NCBI RefSeq assembly: GCF_001654615.1
Contig: NZ_LWUD01000007.1
Span: 1-46,254, forward strand
Length of the DNA stretch: 46,254 bases
Reading direction: 5' to 3'
Source: Ligilactobacillus aviarius
GTDB lineage: Bacteria; Bacillota; Bacilli; Lactobacillales; Lactobacillaceae
Made by a program: the position numbers and the translations under genes. A model generated the notes under the pieces. That model was not told where the DNA came from and made no database searches. It saw nothing but the letters and a program-made list of their open reading frames with translations. Positions 7,622-15,447 of the stretch are shown here, piece by piece. The first letter of the stretch is position 1, and each line of letters starts with the position of its first letter.

Positions 7622-7925
7622 TTAAAACATCTTGAACCGTAATCTTTTGATCAGCTAATTTCTTTGCTTGCTGGTTCGTCAAGTAATGATCCGTTACCAG
7701 CATATTCGTTGTTAACGCTGAAGCCTCAGTATTGGGATGCTCCGACAAATATAGTTGAGCCTGCGTTCGAAGTTCCGTTCGCATTGCATTTGAATTAACG
7801 TTGACCGCGTTTTTACGTTGATGATTAATATTTGGAATAATAATTAAGATCAATAAACTGATAATGAATAAAACGATTGCCATTTCGATTAAAGTAAATC
7901 CTTTTACTTTCTTAACCTTGCTCAT
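7611..7925 (-). CDS. comGC: ComGC major pseudopilin
   Basis: This 104-residue protein carries the prepilin motif KVKGFTLIEMAIVLFIISLL, with cleavage expected between Gly9 and Phe10 and Glu at +5. It then has the short polar domain typical of ComGC, which is the main subunit of the competence pilus. AGGAGGG precedes the ATG by about nine bases. The start shares one base with the comGB stop (TAATG). The pair of Cys residues that form a disulphide in Bacillus ComGC is absent, as in many lactobacilli. Confidence 0.92.
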   Translation of the reverse strand: MSKVKKVKGFTLIEMAIVLFIISLLILIIIPNINHQRKNAVNVNSNAMRTELRTQAQLYLSEHPNTEASALTTNMLVTDHYLTNQQAKKLADQKITVQDVLNEK

Positions 7926-8971
7926 TAAGAAATCCCTCCTAAATTTGAATAAATCGGAATCAAAATTGACAGGTAAATCCCGACAATGATGATTGCGATT
8001 ATTAAAAATGCGATTGGCTGAATCAGATTAATTAAGCGATCAACCTTCTTCAGTAATCTTTGATACATTGTATTGGCATAAATTAACAGATCTTCACTCA
8101 ACTCTGCACTCGTTTGACCTTTATTTAAAAAGATATTTAATTCTGATGGAATGAATGCATAATGCTTAATAAATGTTTTGATTTCTCTGCCTGAAAGCAA
8201 ATGCTGATTTAACCTCTCACCAAGTTGATAAAGTAACGTTTGCGGTTCAAACCGTAATAAAAAATTACAGATTTCATGAAATCCAAGGCCGCTTTTTAAA
8301 AGTAATGCCAAATTAAAAGATAGATAGTAATAAGCATAGCAGCGGTAAACATTTCCGATTAACGGCAACCGACTTAACCATTGATGCCGGGCAATTGATG
8401 GCTGCTTTTTCAACCAGTAAATTCCATATAACAAATAGACAATGATGATCAATCCCAACACCATTCCGCCAATTTTGCCACCATCGATAAGCCATTGAGT
8501 GATTCCAGGAGATTGTTTCCCTTGTTCACTTAATGCCGTAATTGTTGGGCGCAACCATGTTAATAAAACCGTGATCATCATTATTAACAATCCAAATAAA
8601 ATACATGGATAAAATAAAGCTGCCCGGATCTTTTCACGCTGCTCGACCCGTTGCCGCATGTATTTTCCCAACTGCGAAACGCTCAATTCCAACTGGCCAT
8701 GGCTCTCCGCAAGCATCAGTTGATAGTAGATTTTTGAATTCAAAAACTGCTGAATACTTTCACTAAACGTTTTTCCGCTTTCTAGCTGTGCCAATGCCAT
8801 CTCAAAATCGTTTTTTTGTACAGGATACAGGATTGCGAGGTTAATTAAACATTGTTTTAGTGAAAAACCACTTCGAAGCATGTCGGCAAGAGTTTCAAAA
8901 AATTCTGCTTGGATTTTTAATTTCCACTTTCGATTGTTGTTTATTTTTTTACCCATAAAGGTACCTTTCAT
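7925..8971 (-). CDS. comGB: ComGB pilus assembly membrane protein
   Basis: This 348-residue protein belongs to the type II secretion system F family. It has two repeated cytoplasmic helical domains (about residues 25-125 and 225-325) and hydrophobic segments near 120-145, 170-190 and 320-345. The first repeat begins F-F-E-T-L-A-D-M-L-R-S-G-F-S-L, the classic T2SF motif. It forms the inner-membrane platform on which the pilus is built by ComGA. The ATG at 8971 overlaps comGA by 23 bases. An ATG five codons in (8954-8956), behind AAAGG, is an equally good start. Confidence 0.9.
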   Translation of the reverse strand: MKGTFMGKKINNNRKWKLKIQAEFFETLADMLRSGFSLKQCLINLAILYPVQKNDFEMALAQLESGKTFSESIQQFLNSKIYYQLMLAESHGQLELSVSQLGKYMRQRVEQREKIRAALFYPCILFGLLIMMITVLLTWLRPTITALSEQGKQSPGITQWLIDGGKIGGMVLGLIIIVYLLYGIYWLKKQPSIARHQWLSRLPLIGNVYRCYAYYYLSFNLALLLKSGLGFHEICNFLLRFEPQTLLYQLGERLNQHLLSGREIKTFIKHYAFIPSELNIFLNKGQTSAELSEDLLIYANTMYQRLLKKVDRLINLIQPIAFLIIAIIIVGIYLSILIPIYSNLGGIS

Positions 8972-9932
8972 AATCCTGATGTGTAATTTCTTGACGCTGG
9001 TAAATTTCCTTAAGATTTTGTTCCCATTCTGGAGTCATTCCGCGTTGCTCTAAAATCTCATAAGGGTCATTTTTCCATAAATCCAGCTGATCAAATAATA
9101 CTTTCGTTTCATGGCTGGTTGTTGGAATCAATCGCTGATAGTTAATTAACTGCAATGTTTGTTCAAGGTCTGTTAATGATATTTCAAGATTACATAACCG
9201 GGATACAACACCATAACAGTTTGCAGCGTGGACGGTACTCAAAACCAAATGGCCACTCAACGCCGCTTGAATTGCAATTTTAGCAGTTTCCTGATCGCGA
9301 ATTTCACCAATAATTAAAATGTTCGGATGGTGCCGCAATGCAACCTTAATTAAGTCTTGATAGGCCATTCCCGCCTTTTCATTTACCTGTAATTGCAAAA
9401 TATCGGGGTAAAAAATTTCAATTGGATCTTCAATGCTTAAGATCTGCTGATCGCCAAATTGCTCTGCAAGCTTATACATTGAAGTGGTCTTCCCTGAACC
9501 TGTTGGTCCTGAAAAAATAACTAAACCGCGCCGCCGGCATGCCGTCTTGATCACTTGCCACTGATCAGGAACAAAGTATCGCTGATGGGTAAGCTGTGCG
9601 ATTGCATAAATTAATCGAACAACCAAACTTTCACTTCCCTGAAAATCACCGACACTTGATAGCCGACAATCAACCACGGTCCTTTGAGATGAATACCGCC
9701 AAGCTCCCAGTTGGGGCCGTCGGTGCTCGCTGATATTCATATGCGCTTGAAATTTAAGGTAATTGATACATTCCAATGCAACCGTTGTTTTTAATTTTTG
9801 ATAGCGAACATCCAACCCGTCAACGTTAAAGTTAATTAGGTATCCATTCCGGTGCGGTAAAAAATAAATATCACTCGCATGACGCTGAATTGCATCATCC
9901 AGGACCTTAAGCACAATTTGCTGACTTTCCAT
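8949..9932 (-). CDS. comGA: ComGA traffic ATPase
   Basis: This 327-residue ATPase of the GspE/PilB family powers assembly of the competence pilus at the inner face of the membrane. The Walker A motif is GPTGSGKT (residues 142-149). The Asp box is SIEDPIE near 166 and the Walker B region is LIIGEIRD near 206. The His box is STVHAAN. The N-terminal part of PilB proteins is missing, as usual for ComGA, and so is the Cys4 zinc site. AAAGGAGG precedes the ATG. It is the first gene of comGA-comGB-comGC-comGD-comGE-comGF-comGG. The gap to the ribokinase terminator is short and shows no sigma-A promoter. Confidence 0.94.
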   Translation of the reverse strand: MESQQIVLKVLDDAIQRHASDIYFLPHRNGYLINFNVDGLDVRYQKLKTTVALECINYLKFQAHMNISEHRRPQLGAWRYSSQRTVVDCRLSSVGDFQGSESLVVRLIYAIAQLTHQRYFVPDQWQVIKTACRRRGLVIFSGPTGSGKTTSMYKLAEQFGDQQILSIEDPIEIFYPDILQLQVNEKAGMAYQDLIKVALRHHPNILIIGEIRDQETAKIAIQAALSGHLVLSTVHAANCYGVVSRLCNLEISLTDLEQTLQLINYQRLIPTTSHETKVLFDQLDLWKNDPYEILEQRGMTPEWEQNLKEIYQRQEITHQDYERYLYG

Positions 9933-9949
9933 TTGCGATAACCTCCTTT

Positions 9950-9975
9950 CACTTATAGATACGCTAAAAGGAGAT
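9950..9975 (-). promoter_or_regulatory. Candidate non-sigma-A promoter of the comG operon
   Basis: Between the T-run of the ribokinase terminator and the comGA ribosome site only about 40 bases remain. On the minus strand they contain TTTTAGCGTATCTATAAG. No -35 hexamer sits at a workable distance from the TATAAG. A compact element such as GCGTATC could be read by a ComX/SigH-type competence sigma factor, by analogy with the short streptococcal com-box. This is inference from layout. Confidence 0.35.
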
Positions 9976-9983
9976 TTTTTTAT

Positions 9984-10014
9984 AAAAAAACGAGGAAGTT
10001 CAAAACTTCCTCGT
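9984..10014 (-). terminator. Intrinsic terminator after rbsK
   Basis: ACGAGGAAGTT and AACTTCCTCGT form an 11-base stem with a run of T on the minus strand. It sits 25 bases past the ribokinase stop and insulates the comG operon from readthrough. Confidence 0.9.
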
Positions 10015-10038
10015 GATTGATAATTAGTTTTATTTAGT

Positions 10039-10962
10039 TTATTTTTCAGCTTCTAAAGCAGCTTTAACCTGTGCTTCAGTCGGAATTGAAGGAATTGCGC
10101 CAACCTTTTGAACGGCAATTGAAGAAGCCTTGCTTGCGTAAATAATCGATTCTTCAAGGTTACTGAAATCTTTATTTAACCGTGAAACCAACGCCCCAAG
10201 GAACGTATCGCCCGCCGCAGTTGTATCAATTGCATGAACTTTAAAGGCCTTTACCAATTTTTCTTCCGTTGCAGTCTTAAAGTATGCTCCTTTACCACCT
10301 AATGTGATAATTACATTTTTGGCACCTAACTCTTGAAGCCGAGTAGCAGCTTCATGCGCAGTGATTTGGTCAACAACCTTGATCTCCGTTAAAATTTCTG
10401 CTTCCGTTTCATTTGGTGTGATCAAATCAACGTTTTGCAATAATTCAGGATCAACATTCTTATGTGCAGGAGCGGGGTTCAAAACGGTTACAACCCCAGC
10501 TTCCTTCGCAATCTTGAACGCATGCGTCGCTTGATCAAATGGAGTTTCAAATTGAGTAACGATAAAATCAGACGATTGAATCATTTCACGGGCATTTTCA
10601 ATATCTGCATCCTTGATTTCCTGATTGGCACCGCCATAAATAATAATACTGTTTTCGCCGCTTTCTTGAAGCATAATAAAGGCTTGACCTGTTCCCTTGC
10701 TTGAAACAGTAACCTGTTCAGTATTAATTCCGGCATCCTTTAGGAAACTGAGCATCATTCGACCATTCTCATCATCACCGATTTTACCGATAAATGAAGT
10801 TGCTGCTCCTGACCGGGCTGCTGAAATGGCTTGATTTGCTCCTTTGCCGCCGCCAGCACTCCGTTGGTCAGTCATTGCTAAAGTTTCACCGGGTTGCGGC
10901 AACCGCGGGATCTGAAGAATCGTATCAACGTTTAAACTTCCTAAAACAGTAACTTTGTTCAA
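10039..10962 (-). CDS. rbsK: Ribokinase
   Basis: This PfkB-family sugar kinase phosphorylates ribose to ribose 5-phosphate. The family marks are NVDTILQIPRLPQPGETL near residue 11, GGGKGANQA (about 38-46), the NPAPA region in mid-protein, TPNETEAE and the catalytic anion hole DTTAAGDTF with Asp near 252. Length (307) is normal. It stands alone, without ribose transporter or rbsD genes beside it, so the true substrate could be another pentose or nucleoside. The start is a TTG with GAGG eight bases upstream. Confidence 0.9.
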   Translation of the reverse strand: MNKVTVLGSLNVDTILQIPRLPQPGETLAMTDQRSAGGGKGANQAISAARSGAATSFIGKIGDDENGRMMLSFLKDAGINTEQVTVSSKGTGQAFIMLQESGENSIIIYGGANQEIKDADIENAREMIQSSDFIVTQFETPFDQATHAFKIAKEAGVVTVLNPAPAHKNVDPELLQNVDLITPNETEAEILTEIKVVDQITAHEAATRLQELGAKNVIITLGGKGAYFKTATEEKLVKAFKVHAIDTTAAGDTFLGALVSRLNKDFSNLEESIIYASKASSIAVQKVGAIPSIPTEAQVKAALEAEK

Positions 10963-11028
10963 AGTTATTTCCTCGCTTTTCCATTTAATTCTAAGTTATC
11001 AGTTAAAAATAAACTATCCTTTAATAAG

Positions 11029-11054
11029 AAAAAGCCGGACCAATTCCGACTTTT
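11029..11054 (-). terminator. Intrinsic terminator after the YebC-type gene
   Basis: On the minus strand AAGTCGGA and TCCGGCTT pair (with one G-U) around a five-base loop and are followed by TTT. It lies ten bases beyond the stop codon. Confidence 0.75.
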
Positions 11055-11064
11055 CATTCTCATA

Positions 11065-11796
11065 TTAATCTTCGTCAGGGAATTCAGCTGTCGTGAAGAC
11101 TTCTGAAACATCATCTTCGTCTTCAAGCTTGTCGATCAACCGTTGAAGTTGTTCAACCTTGTTAGCTGGAACTTCCGTTGTTGTTGTTGGTACCATTGTT
11201 AATTCAGCGGTATCTAAATCATAATCTTTTTGAAGTGCATCGCGAACACTGTCAAAGTCTTTTGGATCTGTATAAATTTCAAAGACTTCATCAGAAGTTT
11301 GAACGTCATCTGCACCTGCTTCGATTGCTGCTAATTCCATTGTATCTTCGTCAACATCTAAATCTTCACGTGAGATTGCAATGTAACCTTTCCGATTAAA
11401 CATGAAACTAACTGAACCGGATTCACCTAAATTACCGCCATTACGGTTAAAGTCACCACGAACTGCTGAAGCTGTCCGATTCCGGTTATCAGTCAAGGCA
11501 TGTACCAAAACAGCAACCCCTGCTGGGCCATAACCTTCATATGTGATTTCTTCGTAGTCTGCACCGCCAGCACCCGTTGCTTTATCAATCGCACGCTTGA
11601 TGTTATCCTTCGGCATGTTAGCAGAACGAGCTTTATCCATAACTAGCCGTAATTGTGGGTTTCCGTCTGGATCAGGACCACCTGCCTTAGCAGCCATGTA
11701 AATTTCTCGTGAGATTTTTTGGAAAATTTTTCCACGCTTTGCATCCTGGGCGTTTTTCCGTCCTTGGATATTATGCCATTTTGAATGTCCTGACAT
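11065..11796 (-). CDS. YebC/PmpR/TACO1 family regulator
   Basis: The 243-residue sequence begins [22 protein letters not shown] and continues with the [16 protein letters not shown] block typical of the family. Members are described as transcriptional regulators in Gram-negative bacteria. Related proteins have been linked to translation of difficult sequences such as polyproline. I see nothing to choose between the roles here. AAAGAGG precedes the ATG. The gene follows ccpA with its own promoter. Confidence 0.92.
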   Translation of the reverse strand: MSGHSKWHNIQGRKNAQDAKRGKIFQKISREIYMAAKAGGPDPDGNPQLRLVMDKARSANMPKDNIKRAIDKATGAGGADYEEITYEGYGPAGVAVLVHALTDNRNRTASAVRGDFNRNGGNLGESGSVSFMFNRKGYIAISREDLDVDEDTMELAAIEAGADDVQTSDEVFEIYTDPKDFDSVRDALQKDYDLDTAELTMVPTTTTEVPANKVEQLQRLIDKLEDEDDVSEVFTTAEFPDED

Positions 11797-11846
11797 TTCG
11801 AATACCTCTTTCCAGTTTTAGAATTTGACAATTACAGTCATCTTAG

Positions 11847-11875
11847 ATGATACCAAAAAAGTTGCCACTTATCAA
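11847..11875 (-). promoter_or_regulatory. Promoter of the YebC-type gene
   Basis: The minus strand reads TTGATA, a 17-base spacer ending in TGG, then TATCAT. This gives a near-consensus -35, an extended -10 TG and a -10 with one mismatch. It starts just after the ccpA stop. Confidence 0.65.
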
Positions 11876-11881
11876 TATCAA

Positions 11882-12886
11882 TTAGCGAGTTGACCCGCGT
11901 TTAATGAATCCATATTGAAGTTCAATCGTCTTGTCTAAGTCTTCGTCTTCCTTATTCATCATCTTCGTTAGGCACCGCATTGCAACCGCACCAATATCGT
12001 AAAGTGGTTGGGTAATTGATGACAATTTTGGCCGAACGATTTGAGTTAATTTCGAATCATTTCCAGTGATCACTTCAAATTCAGTTGGAATTTGAGCACC
12101 GGCATCAACCGCACCGTTCAAAACCCCCGTTGCCAATTCATCATCAGCAACAAATGCAGCATCTGCGTGAGCAGCTGACAATGCTGGCCATAATGTTTCC
12201 CCAGCCCGGTAACTGTCGTTTGTTTCAAAAACAAGGTCCTGATCAAAATCGATTCCGTTTTCAGCAAGGGCTTCTTTATATCCCTTTAACCGGTATTCGC
12301 TATTGATTGGGTAATTCAACGGTCCTGAAACAAATGCAACCCGTTTATCGCCATGCGCAAGCAAATTATTGACGGCTTCTTTAACAGCCTTTACGTAATC
12401 GACATGCACACTTACAAATTCATTTTTATGATCGATCGATCCGGCAAGGACAACCGGGGTCTTTGAACGCTTGATTTGTTCACGTAGTTTTTCAGTCAAA
12501 TGGGTTCCCATGTAAATGATCCCGTCAACCTGTTTAGCAAGTAATGTATTAAATACTTGGACTTCCTTTTCTTCATTTCCATCGGAGTTTGCAAGGATAA
12601 TATTATACTTGTACATTGTTGCAACGTCATCGATTCCACGCGCTAATGATGAGAAGTAGACATTCGTTACATCTGGAATAATAACCCCGACCGTTGTTGT
12701 CTTCTTACTTGCAAGTCCCCGTGCAACTGCATTTGGACGGTAATCAAGTTCATCAATGACTTCCATGACTTTTTTCCGGGTTCCCGGTTTAACATTCGGA
12801 TTTCCGTTTACAACCCGTGAAACGGTTGCCATTGAAACGCCGGCCTTTTTTGCAACATCATAAATTGTAATTGATTGTTTTTCCAT
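11882..12886 (-). CDS. ccpA: Catabolite control protein A
   Basis: This LacI/GalR-family regulator, 334 residues, has an N-terminal helix-turn-helix (TIYDVAKKAGVSMATVSRVV, residues 7-26), the hinge helix YRPNAVARGLASKKT and a periplasmic-binding-like core. With HPr phosphorylated on Ser46 it binds cre sites and controls carbon metabolism globally. Its identity is supported by the divergent pepQ gene, the standard neighbour in lactobacilli, and by a perfect cre site between the two genes, which suggests autoregulation. HprK, which makes the co-regulator, is encoded at 32708-33646. The nearest ribosome-site-like sequence before the ATG is AAGGGACT. Confidence 0.95.
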   Translation of the reverse strand: MEKQSITIYDVAKKAGVSMATVSRVVNGNPNVKPGTRKKVMEVIDELDYRPNAVARGLASKKTTTVGVIIPDVTNVYFSSLARGIDDVATMYKYNIILANSDGNEEKEVQVFNTLLAKQVDGIIYMGTHLTEKLREQIKRSKTPVVLAGSIDHKNEFVSVHVDYVKAVKEAVNNLLAHGDKRVAFVSGPLNYPINSEYRLKGYKEALAENGIDFDQDLVFETNDSYRAGETLWPALSAAHADAAFVADDELATGVLNGAVDAGAQIPTEFEVITGNDSKLTQIVRPKLSSITQPLYDIGAVAMRCLTKMMNKEDEDLDKTIELQYGFIKRGSTR

Positions 12887-12964
12887 AACTGAGTCCCTTC
12901 ATTTAGTATTGTATATTTTCATTTTCAATAATCCATATATAAATCTATCAAGTTTTCATAATAA

Positions 12965-12979
12965 ATGCAAGCGTTTCAT
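12965..12979. promoter_or_regulatory. cre site (CcpA operator)
   Basis: ATGCAAGCGTTTCAT matches the cre consensus WTGNAARCGNWWWCAW at every constrained position visible. It lies about 79 bases upstream of ccpA and 190 bases upstream of pepQ, so it is placed to control ccpA itself and perhaps pepQ. Confidence 0.85.
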
Positions 12980-13128
12980 TTAATATTAAACCGTGGATTT
13001 GATTTCCCTCTTAGGAATTATTTTCTCCCTGAGATTTTCATTAATAACTCCTCGATTTTCTGAAAATAAGTTTAATTAAAATTTATCTTTCTTTTTTCTC
13101 ATCAGATTCTTATTTTAGGCTTAAACTA

Positions 13129-13137
13129 TGGTATACT
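13129..13137 (+). promoter_or_regulatory. Extended -10 promoter of pepQ
   Basis: TGGTATACT forms an extended -10 with no clear -35 upstream. The pepQ start follows 31 bases later. The rest of the 282-base intergenic region (12887-13168) is AT-rich and holds only the cre site and unresolved ccpA promoter elements. Confidence 0.6.
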
Positions 13138-13168
13138 TAAACTAATTTAAGATGAAAGGATGAGTTAA

Positions 13169-14272
13169 ATGTCACATATTGATACTGTTCAACAATGGCT
13201 TGCTCAAAATAATTATGATATTGCATATATCAGCAACTATAAAACAATTGCCTACTTCACCGGCTTTGAAAGTGATCCGATCGAACGGACCCTCGCCCTC
13301 TTCATTTTCCCGGATCATGAACCATTTATTTTTGCTCCTGCGCTTGAAGTCGGCTCTGTTAAGGAAGCTGGATGGAAATATCCGGTTTATGGATACCTTG
13401 ATCACGAAGATCCATATGCGCTGATCAAAAATCATATTGATAAAATCAATCCTAATCCAGAAAAGTGGGCCATTGAAAAGGAAAACTTGACCGTTGAACG
13501 TTTTGAAGAAATTCAAAAACAGTATCCGAATGCTCAATTCGAGGGTGACTTAACTCCCCTTATTCAACACGAAAAACTTTTCAAAACTCCTGAAGAAATT
13601 GAAAAATTGAACCAAGCCGGCAAATGGGCGGACTATGCATTCGAAGTTGGGTTCAACGCTTTACAAATGGGCCGAACTGAACAAGATATCGTTGCTGAAA
13701 TCGAATATGCCTTGATGAGAAAAGGCATCATGCAAATGAGCTTTGACACCATTGTTCAAAGCGGGGCCAATGCAGCTGATCCTCATGGTGCTCCGAAAAA
13801 GGAAAAACTCCAACCAAACAAGCTTTGCTTATTTGATCTGGGTGTAATGTATCAAAGCTTTGCTTCAGATGCTTCTCGGACAGTTGCCTTTGGAAAAATC
13901 GATGATCAACAACAAGAAATTTACAAGGTTTGCCTTGAAGCCCAATTAAAAGCTCAAGATGCTGCTAAACCTGGAGTGACCGCCGAAGAACTTGACCATA
14001 TTGCCCGGAAAGTTATTAGCGATGCCGGTTATGGCGAATACTTCATTCATCGATTAGGCCACGGTCTCGGCCAAAGCGACCACGAATTTCCATCAATTAT
14101 GGAAGGTAACAAGATGGAACTCCAACCTGGAATGTGCTTCTCAATTGAACCCGGAATCTATATTCCAGGCTTCGCAGGAGTCCGGATCGAAGATTGTGTC
14201 CACATTACCGAAAACGGCTGTGAACCGTTCACCCATACTTCAAAGGAATTAAAAGTTATTCCATTAAACTAA
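13169..14272 (+). CDS. pepQ: Xaa-Pro dipeptidase
   Basis: This 367-residue M24 metallopeptidase cleaves dipeptides with proline in second place, part of casein and peptide use. The creatinase-like N-terminal domain covers about residues 1-125. The catalytic domain shows the five metal ligands: Asp in LFDLGVMY, Asp in ASDASRTV, His in GHGLGQSDHE, Glu in SIEPGIY and Glu in VRIEDC. AAAGGATG precedes the ATG. It is transcribed divergently from ccpA, as in other lactobacilli, and ends in a strong bidirectional terminator. The protein is cytoplasmic. Confidence 0.95.
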   Translation: MSHIDTVQQWLAQNNYDIAYISNYKTIAYFTGFESDPIERTLALFIFPDHEPFIFAPALEVGSVKEAGWKYPVYGYLDHEDPYALIKNHIDKINPNPEKWAIEKENLTVERFEEIQKQYPNAQFEGDLTPLIQHEKLFKTPEEIEKLNQAGKWADYAFEVGFNALQMGRTEQDIVAEIEYALMRKGIMQMSFDTIVQSGANAADPHGAPKKEKLQPNKLCLFDLGVMYQSFASDASRTVAFGKIDDQQQEIYKVCLEAQLKAQDAAKPGVTAEELDHIARKVISDAGYGEYFIHRLGHGLGQSDHEFPSIMEGNKMELQPGMCFSIEPGIYIPGFAGVRIEDCVHITENGCEPFTHTSKELKVIPLN

Positions 14273-14278
14273 AGTAAT

Positions 14279-14310
14279 AAAAAAAGCTGGATTTAAAATC
14301 CAGCTTTTTT
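14279..14310. terminator. Bidirectional terminator between pepQ and ytxH
   Basis: AAAAAAGCTGGAT and ATCCAGCTTTTTT form a near-perfect hairpin with A and T runs on both sides, ending both converging genes. Confidence 0.9.
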
Positions 14311-14323
14311 ATTTATCCTCATT

Positions 14324-14812
14324 TTATAATTGAGGTTCATTATTGTCATCTAAGCTCTTTTCGGGTTCTTCCCATCCTTCTGGGAAAAATGTGACCGTCT
14401 TTAATTCGTCTTCTTCACCGAAGTTCGGATCATCAATGAAAATATCATCTTGCATTACTTCATCATGATCTTCAAATGGTTGTTCAATATCTTCTTTACT
14501 ATCTTGAATGTAAGTCTTCAAATCTGAAGTTGCTTGTTTCAATGAAGAGAACGCATCTGAAACAACTGATTCATCTTTTAAATGATTAAAACGATCAGAA
14601 ATACTTTGCTTAAAGTTATTGATCGTATCCCGATTTTCGTCAAGGTAATCGTGGGCATACTTATCATACTTTACAGCTGTATCGCGTAAATTAAGCAATG
14701 TTTCGTCAATCTTCATTGCAATCCGATCTTTTTGTGATTCGGTTAACTTTTTCGAAATCACAAAAGCTGAAGCGGCTGCAGCACCTAAACCTAATAAAAA
14801 GCTCTTTTTCAT
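14324..14812 (-). CDS. ytxH: YtxH-like protein
   Basis: The 162-residue protein has a short N-terminal hydrophobic helix with the Gly/Ala-rich LLGLGAAAASAFVIS, then a long charged helical region and a very acidic tail (EDELKTVTFFPEGWEEPE). YtxH proteins are general-stress envelope proteins of unknown mechanism in Bacillus. The start is the ATG at 14810-14812, with GGAGGAGC upstream. An ATG five codons earlier overlaps that ribosome site. It follows the DUF948 gene. The ytxG-ytxH-ccpA neighbourhood is also found in Bacillus subtilis. Confidence 0.8.
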   Translation of the reverse strand: MKKSFLLGLGAAAASAFVISKKLTESQKDRIAMKIDETLLNLRDTAVKYDKYAHDYLDENRDTINNFKQSISDRFNHLKDESVVSDAFSSLKQATSDLKTYIQDSKEDIEQPFEDHDEVMQDDIFIDDPNFGEEDELKTVTFFPEGWEEPEKSLDDNNEPQL

Positions 14813-14849
14813 TATAAGCTCCTCCATTCTTTTTCCAATTAATCAAACA

Positions 14850-15278
14850 CTATTTCTTATCTTTTTTTGACTTGGCCTTGCTAATTGCGTTGAATGCATG
14901 CTTGCCAACACTAAATAACGTTGAGGCCTGTTTCATCTTTGAAGTATCCTTAGCGGTTGCTGCAATTTTACTTGCCATCCCGCGACTTGCTTCATTTAAG
15001 TCAGAAACACTTTCACTTAAATCAACAATCGTATCGAATAACGGTTCTACCTTTTGTGATTTTTCATTAATATCCGCCATTAACGTATTGGTCTTATCTA
15101 ATAATTGTTCGACTTGATCTGAAATATTATCAGCATCTTTTGTAAGTGAACTCATTGATTTTGTAAGTTGTGAAACCGTCTTTACAAGTCGTGATAATAC
15201 CCGACACATAAACACAACTAAGACAAGGAATGCAATTGCGGCAATTATTCCAGCTAATTGTCCAAATGTCATTGTCAC
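14850..15278 (-). CDS. ytxG: DUF948 protein (YtxG-like)
   Basis: The 142-residue protein has one N-terminal membrane helix (about residues 8-28), then a heptad-rich helical region similar to chemoreceptor coiled coils (KTVSQLTKSMSSLTKDADNI and onward), ending in a basic KSKKDKK tail. This is the DUF948 layout of YtxG. It is probably an envelope-associated stress protein, but its role is unknown. The GTG start has AGGAGGG upstream. It is the first gene of the ytxG-ytxH pair. Confidence 0.82.
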   Translation of the reverse strand: MTMTFGQLAGIIAAIAFLVLVVFMCRVLSRLVKTVSQLTKSMSSLTKDADNISDQVEQLLDKTNTLMADINEKSQKVEPLFDTIVDLSESVSDLNEASRGMASKIAATAKDTSKMKQASTLFSVGKHAFNAISKAKSKKDKK

Positions 15279-15366
15279 GCCTATCCCTCCTGTCCTAATA
15301 ACTACGGTTTTAGAATAGCATTTAATAGGTTAAACCGCAATCATTATTAAATTGCCTAATAATGTC

Positions 15367-15375
15367 ATTATACCA
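15367..15375 (-). promoter_or_regulatory. Extended -10 promoter of ytxG-ytxH
   Basis: The minus strand reads TGGTATAAT, a perfect extended -10, with no recognisable -35. It lies about 28 bases from the opposing mscS promoter. Confidence 0.65.
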
Positions 15376-15402
15376 AATTTATCCGAAAAACGGGCAGTTC
15401 TT

Positions 15403-15411
15403 TGATATAAT
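15403..15411 (+). promoter_or_regulatory. Extended -10 promoter of mscS
   Basis: TGATATAAT is a perfect extended -10 facing right, with a poor -35 (CCGAAA, 17-base spacer). The mscS start is 37 bases downstream. Confidence 0.65.
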
Positions 15412-15447
15412 ACAAGCAGTTATTTATTTTTTGAAGGAGGAAATTTC

